Part shown: one piece after another, positions 49,601 through 55,600 of the stretch
Layout: every line of letters begins with the position of its first letter
How positions within the stretch are numbered: position 1 is the first letter of the stretch
Assembly (NCBI GenBank): GCA_008508345.1
Contig: QNGE01000946.1
Location: 85,917 to 149,916 of the forward strand
Length of the DNA stretch: 64,000 nucleotides
Direction of reading: 5' to 3'
Source: Paragonimus westermani
Lineage: Eukaryota; Platyhelminthes; Trematoda; Plagiorchiida; Troglotrematidae
Made by a program: the position numbers and the translations under genes
The notes under the pieces: generated by a model
Told to the model about the DNA's origin: nothing
Database searches by the model: none
Seen by the model: only the letters and a program-made list of their open reading frames with translations

Positions 49601-52600
49601 GATGTCTCTTGGGAGCATAAGACACAATGGAAGCGATAATAAGAGCAGTAATACTTTACTGCTGTGCAACGTGGGGGGGATGTAAAACACATTCAATTAT
49701 TGGACCTTCAACGGCTGCGACAAATCGAACGTGTCGAGTGGTATCAACTAGTAATTAACGATCAGGCCAGGAAGCGAATATTTGGTAGAGACTCAAGCAA
49801 GCAAGCAGACTAGTTTTTAAGGATGCATGAACCTAGAGGGTAGTGTCATGCGTTAAAGATATCAGCTGATCGTCTGCCACACCCAAGTTGGTAAGTGTCA
49901 GGTGAGTGATCATCAAATGATGAGTTTGCATAAGGAAAGAAAGGCGCTACCAACAGAATGGACACTAGAGTGCGGCCGCCTTCCCGGATGTGATACTCGT
50001 CGTTTACAGATTTACAGACGTTAAAAGCGATGAAAACTAATCGGGTTCACTGGCTGACGTTTGGATGAGTTGTGTGTGAAGCAAGTGTGAATAATAAAGC
50101 GGAGTGAGAGAGGCCGCAGACAGTTGCTTTGCAGATGCCATCGCAACCTCACTATCAACATTCTTGTTTGTGTGCAATGTGTAGACAATGATAGCGTACG
50201 GTTGAGTTTAGGTATAAAGGTTTTAGAAGAGGGCAGATTCTGTTTCCGCACACGCCCTTGCAGTTGTGAACTAGGGCTTGGTTTTTCCTTTCATGGTTGT
50301 GTGGCAGTCAGACGCGAGTATTAACCGTTAATGTGATGCTGACACTGAACACGATGATCGGCCTAGACCAGATTAGAGCGAACTGACAGTATCTAGTTCA
50401 CGTGTAATCCCATGAATCAAATGCACGACAGCGTATACACTGTGTTGTAAAGATCGAGAATTAGTTATCTTTCATAACGGATGTCATGAGTACCGTGAGT
50501 TGTGTGAGTCCTACAAAATGCCCGCTTCTGTAACGTAACTATTTGAAGTGATACGTGCCTTCGACCACATGAATTTACTCACCATAAACTAGACACCCTA
50601 CGTGGCCAGTTTTATGACGACGGAGTGCACGTTCAAGTACTAATCTGAACGATATTCCCACCCACATAGTGTGAGAGATGGTGTGAGTAAGTCCTCAACA
50701 GAAAAGCAATGAACCTAATTCACTAAACGGGAGGTTCATCTCAAAAGCAGTGGGTATTTTATTAATCTAAAACGATCAAGTAGAACATGACTAAATAAGT
50801 GGGATAGTGAAAATCGTGTACAGGCTACCTAATAATCTCTGCCTTACATCACTACCTCACTCAGCTGTTTACGATCATGCTTTGCACGTAAAGATGTATG
50901 TGACTTGATAATGATCCATTGAACAAAGACTTCTGTGGTTAGGTTTCTTTTATTCTTCTATCACCTACCGTTCTCTCCTCTAATTTATCTAGTTTTGTGT
51001 TACAAACGCCTTTTCGTTCCGCATTCATGTGACAGTGAAACAATAAAGGACTGGTTGTGTAAACAGTGCTGTCAAGGATGAGCATAATGACTGGACAGAA
51101 ATTACCTATAAGCGATAGAGGATTATTAAGTCGATATAAAATGGGAGTCGACGCTGACGGCTAACAGGATAGCCATTACCTCCTGTGAAAGTGGCGAACA
51201 ACCTAGACGAATGCGGCCACGTGCTGTGACACAATAATTCAGTCATATCCACTACGAGGTCGGCAAAGAAGTGGCCAACACGGTTGCCTCATCCAACGTC
51301 ATCACCATGGGCCTGACCAGAAGGTACTGTGGCTCGGACGGTGCTTATCTCAACCGTGAAGTGGAATATCCTAGAAGAAACGTTATTGGAAAGTTTTTTA
51401 AAAGGAATAAATAAATAAGCTAAGCGGAGAAACTGGAAATGGTGTGAATGCAAATGCACCACTGACTGCGGCACACTGCCATCCCGGACAACGATTCTCA
51501 TGTGGTCACGATGAATCCCATCGGGTGGACGAAAACTACTCACTCTACTCAACTAAACAGTGAGAACTTTCCTTTTTTGTGATTACTTCGTTGATTAACC
51601 ACCACACGGTTTTACTGCTGGTGGTCTCAGCATATAATGTCCAGTACGGTGAACGCTCAGCTCAGCTCATGCGGAGTACGTGACCCAACCATCGTAGATT
51701 GCACAGCGTGATTATTTGACCAAGTGATCGCGTGCTCTGAACGTCCCGGAATACGCGTCAACGAACAGTCGTATTGCTCACACGATCTGTCCACTTGAAG
51801 TGGGCTAACTGGAGGAGACAACGATGGTCAAACAAACAAGTCGGTTGACATCCTCGTCGCCTGGTTAACGCAGTGGAACGTAGAAATCAAATTTCGGTCG
51901 TGGCAAAGACATACGTGCAACAATGACAGAATCTAACGGGAACGAAACTTGTTTGGTAAATCTTTTTGAAATAGGATGCCTGAAAAGTGCACCTGAATAC
52001 GAGGGCTACGATCGGAGGAAGAAATTAGTAACAAAAGAATCCGATCGGAGAGCCGTGTCAAAACTCAACTGCCATTATTGTAAGTGGGTAATTTCAGTAG
52101 GCACATCAATGGACTCGAGAACAGTGACAATCTATTCCACATATAGTCAGTGAATACATTCTCGTTAGCTCTGAACGTAGTCAAATAAACACCTCAAGGA
52201 CCTCCAGATTAGTGATGTATGTGAATTAAGTCTATCGGTGACATAAAGAACGTATGTTATAAACAGAATTAACATGAGCGAAACTAGTCCCAGTGCACAC
52301 TGAGCAGGCTTACAAAAATCCGAAAATTATTAGTATAAAACTTTCACACTATCAAACGAGTCGCACAGCATTTGAATTCCAACAAACAGACAAAACAAAT
52401 GGCAGACAACAAAGCTGTTGGCACACATTGGTTATCTAAAGTAGCAAACGGAACTAGCACAGAGAAAAGACAGTAAGAGCAACGTCGTTGAATGAACAAT
52501 AAATGGAACAAGCCTATCTATCTGGTCGCGTCGGCCAATTACCTAACGTTAATAGAGTTACATTTGAGAAAGGTGACTTCGTGATCACCAGTGAAACGCA

Positions 52601-55600
52601 ATCGGTTGACAGGTAGGCTGAACACTGAGGAACAGTTCAAGTTAGATGGACCGGACCATACAGATCACGGGACAAGAATGCTTGTTACGTTCCACGCCGT
52701 CTTCCGTCGGAATAAATAGCTCTGAGGCATAAACTGTTCCGGCATGAAAGGTCACAGATCTGGACCTACTCATTTCTCTGTTCAAACATGGTGACATGGA
52801 GTTGGCACCAAACCTGACATTACTCCAGATGGGTTGCAACAGTGGGGAGGTATTCATGATTTGCGCGTATCAATGGCTATTCCCAAAGTCCAGGTGAAAA
52901 ACGTAGATTTGAGTGTTGTCCCCATAGCTTTCAAGTTTGATGGTGTACTGGTTTATCAAACCACATTCATGAAGAACGGGCAGGAGTTTGATCAGGTCGA
53001 TAGTGCATTAATCGCGTTTTTACCAGGTGATGGATTTTGGAACATTGATGCTCCTGTAAGCAACCAGTGACCATCGCGTGCGTAGACCCGACGCTTATTC
53101 GTGACGCGCCCTGGGGTCAAATCCTTCGAGGATGAGTCCCAAGGAAATAACTGACTATGCTTAGGTCAATGTATGCTTCTGCGATCACGGCGATTGATTA
53201 CAGATAACTCCTAAGGACGATCATCTGCTCAAACGATGAACGCCGGGTGCGCCTTTCATCTTGTCTGTCCAACCGTACCATAGATGACATTCTAGAATGA
53301 GAGCTTTGGAACCCAGTGAGCCTAGTGTACATGTTCCTTGCAGTTCAAAGGATTACAAAGAACAAAGTATGCAACGTGCAATTTACCAAAGGCATGCAGA
53401 CCATGCGTTTCATATATTCAAAGCACGAAGTACATCGAAAGTACGGTGTTTCATTCCCCGTGTTTTTTAATGCACGCAGTCCGTTTGAGATGACGGCCCA
53501 TTTCAAGAACTTGGGTAACATCACCTCGTCAAGTGGTGATGTCGCTGAAGTGAAAGTCCTTATCAACCTGCGTCACTTGCGGCGTCGAAGAAATGAGGGA
53601 TTGTGACGCTTGTGTGTGTGATACTTTGCCCAATGGTTCGGAGACGTAGCCTGTTCATGAAAAGACCAACAGACCAACTGCTTTAACATCGTAGTCCCAT
53701 CTAAGTAGATCACATCAAGAAGGATGGTCATGGGGGTAACGCTGCTGTCCACCATCAAAAATTTCAGATGCCTGATCAACTGGCCAGAATACAGAAGCGC
53801 GGTCTGCGACACTTGTCACGCTGTTCGTATGCTAGCGGAGGACCTAATTCATCGACCACCAACGGTCGAAAAAAAACCCGGTCAGGCAACACCGTGACAA
53901 CGAACTACAAAGACGCTGAAGGCTCTGTTGAGCAAAGGTGACAGGTGTCGCCCGGCAGGTTAAGGACTTCGCGATAGCCAAGATTGTTGGTCGGAAACGC
54001 TATCCGAAGCAACAGCGCACCGGAGCCAAAAGCGTTCTTGTATGCGCAATACTATTAGCTGCAGTTAACTCCCTCGTATCTTCATAACAGCATTCCTTCC
54101 AGAGCGCTCATTGTTACGATGAATGACGGCTAGAATCAAGGTGTCTTTTGGTCGAGCTAATGGCCGTTGGTGATGTGAATAGATGGACTATCATGAGCCA
54201 CCGAATTCGTCTGTTTGCAAAATAAACTACTTAAGGTGGACGCACGGAACGGGAATATAGGTGCCACGTCAACCATAACAAAGTGCGGGCCGGAACGCCA
54301 GTCACGGGTGTGTGTGCGTAGCGCCTTGAACAACTATCACATAGTCATCTGAAGCGATAAAAAACCCACCGACACCGTTCAAACGAAAGACTGAAATCCT
54401 AGTAGATCTAAACGAAATATAACAGCAAACGAAAGCCCCAACAGAACTCTAAGATAAAACATGAACATGAGGAAGGTTAGGTAAGCGTGTCCAATAAAGC
54501 AGTAACACTGAACTAATTATAAGAACCGGATAAAGAACGACAAATTTCAGAGAAGTTAGGTGCACGAACAGATTACCGTTGACACCGAGAAGTCACAAAG
54601 TCGTCGGGTGACCTACCTTGAACGCGGACAAGATCTGTTGCATGAAGGTGAACGCGATTCCCGGTAGTAAGTTGGGTAAATACGAACGTGGATGTGTCAA
54701 ATAACACACACACACTGTGCGGGCATCAATAGAAGGAAGTGAACATACAAGCGAAAACAGGCTCACCTGGGATAAAACGGACTGCTAGTCACATATCATG
54801 CGGCTCCGCTCGTAACAGTACTGTACTACGTTTACTTTGTCTCGAAGATATAGTAAGCGGACGTCATGACAGAGACGAGGCACTTGAAAGACTCAAGAGG
54901 TGCCAAGTGCGACAACTGAAGCATAGCAAACGATTCCAGCGCTTAATACACCGTTGAGTACCGTTACCAGAAAAGTGAACCCCGATTGCAAAAAGCAAAA
55001 CGAATTGGTCAGCTAAACACTCACCAAGTTTAGGTGTCGAATCAAAATGGTGTATTCCGGTTCCGGGAGATCAGGGATTTCTTCCAGTACTTCAGGGTAT
55101 GAAAGCTTGGAACAAGCGATTGATAAAGAGGAAGCATATTTAACGAAGATGAGCACATTTGGGACAAGCATAATTTGAACCCGCAAGCCTTAATTTTGAA
55201 CTGGACAAAGTTAAACTGATGAACCAAAGAAGACTATATCTTGTCCTGTTTGAGATGTCATGATATCACTTTTATGCGTCCCTATATCAGTTTGAAATGT
55301 TCCATGGGGTTAGCTGAGTTTTAACGGCGAATCGTTTTGCATGCCCGATGTGCACATGGGCAGGCTGAAAAACAGGGATTGGTCAGCTCTTACGGAACGA
55401 GAGGACGTAGTAGTGCCATGTGCACATATTAAGCAGAGTGGCTCGCCTGAACTCGGTTAACTGGGACGTCTTAAATAAGCATCGAGACACGTGAAAGTGA
55501 TACCCTAAACCAAAAAGGGTATGCAAACAAAAAACATCGTCAAGCTGCTTAAATATAGTTGAAAAGAGTACATAAAGATTGAGATAGCCAAAATGGTAGC

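Larger units (their letters stand above)
45160..55024 (-). other. Largest MADD intron, 9.9 kb
   Basis: It holds family A SINE copies (46.4, 51.2, 51.9 kb), an RTE 3' fragment (49.6-50.4 kb) and a possible plus-strand nested gene (52.8-53.6 kb). The rest (45.2-46.1, 46.7-49.6, 50.4-51.2 and 53.6-55.0 kb) shows nothing I can name. Confidence 0.6.
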
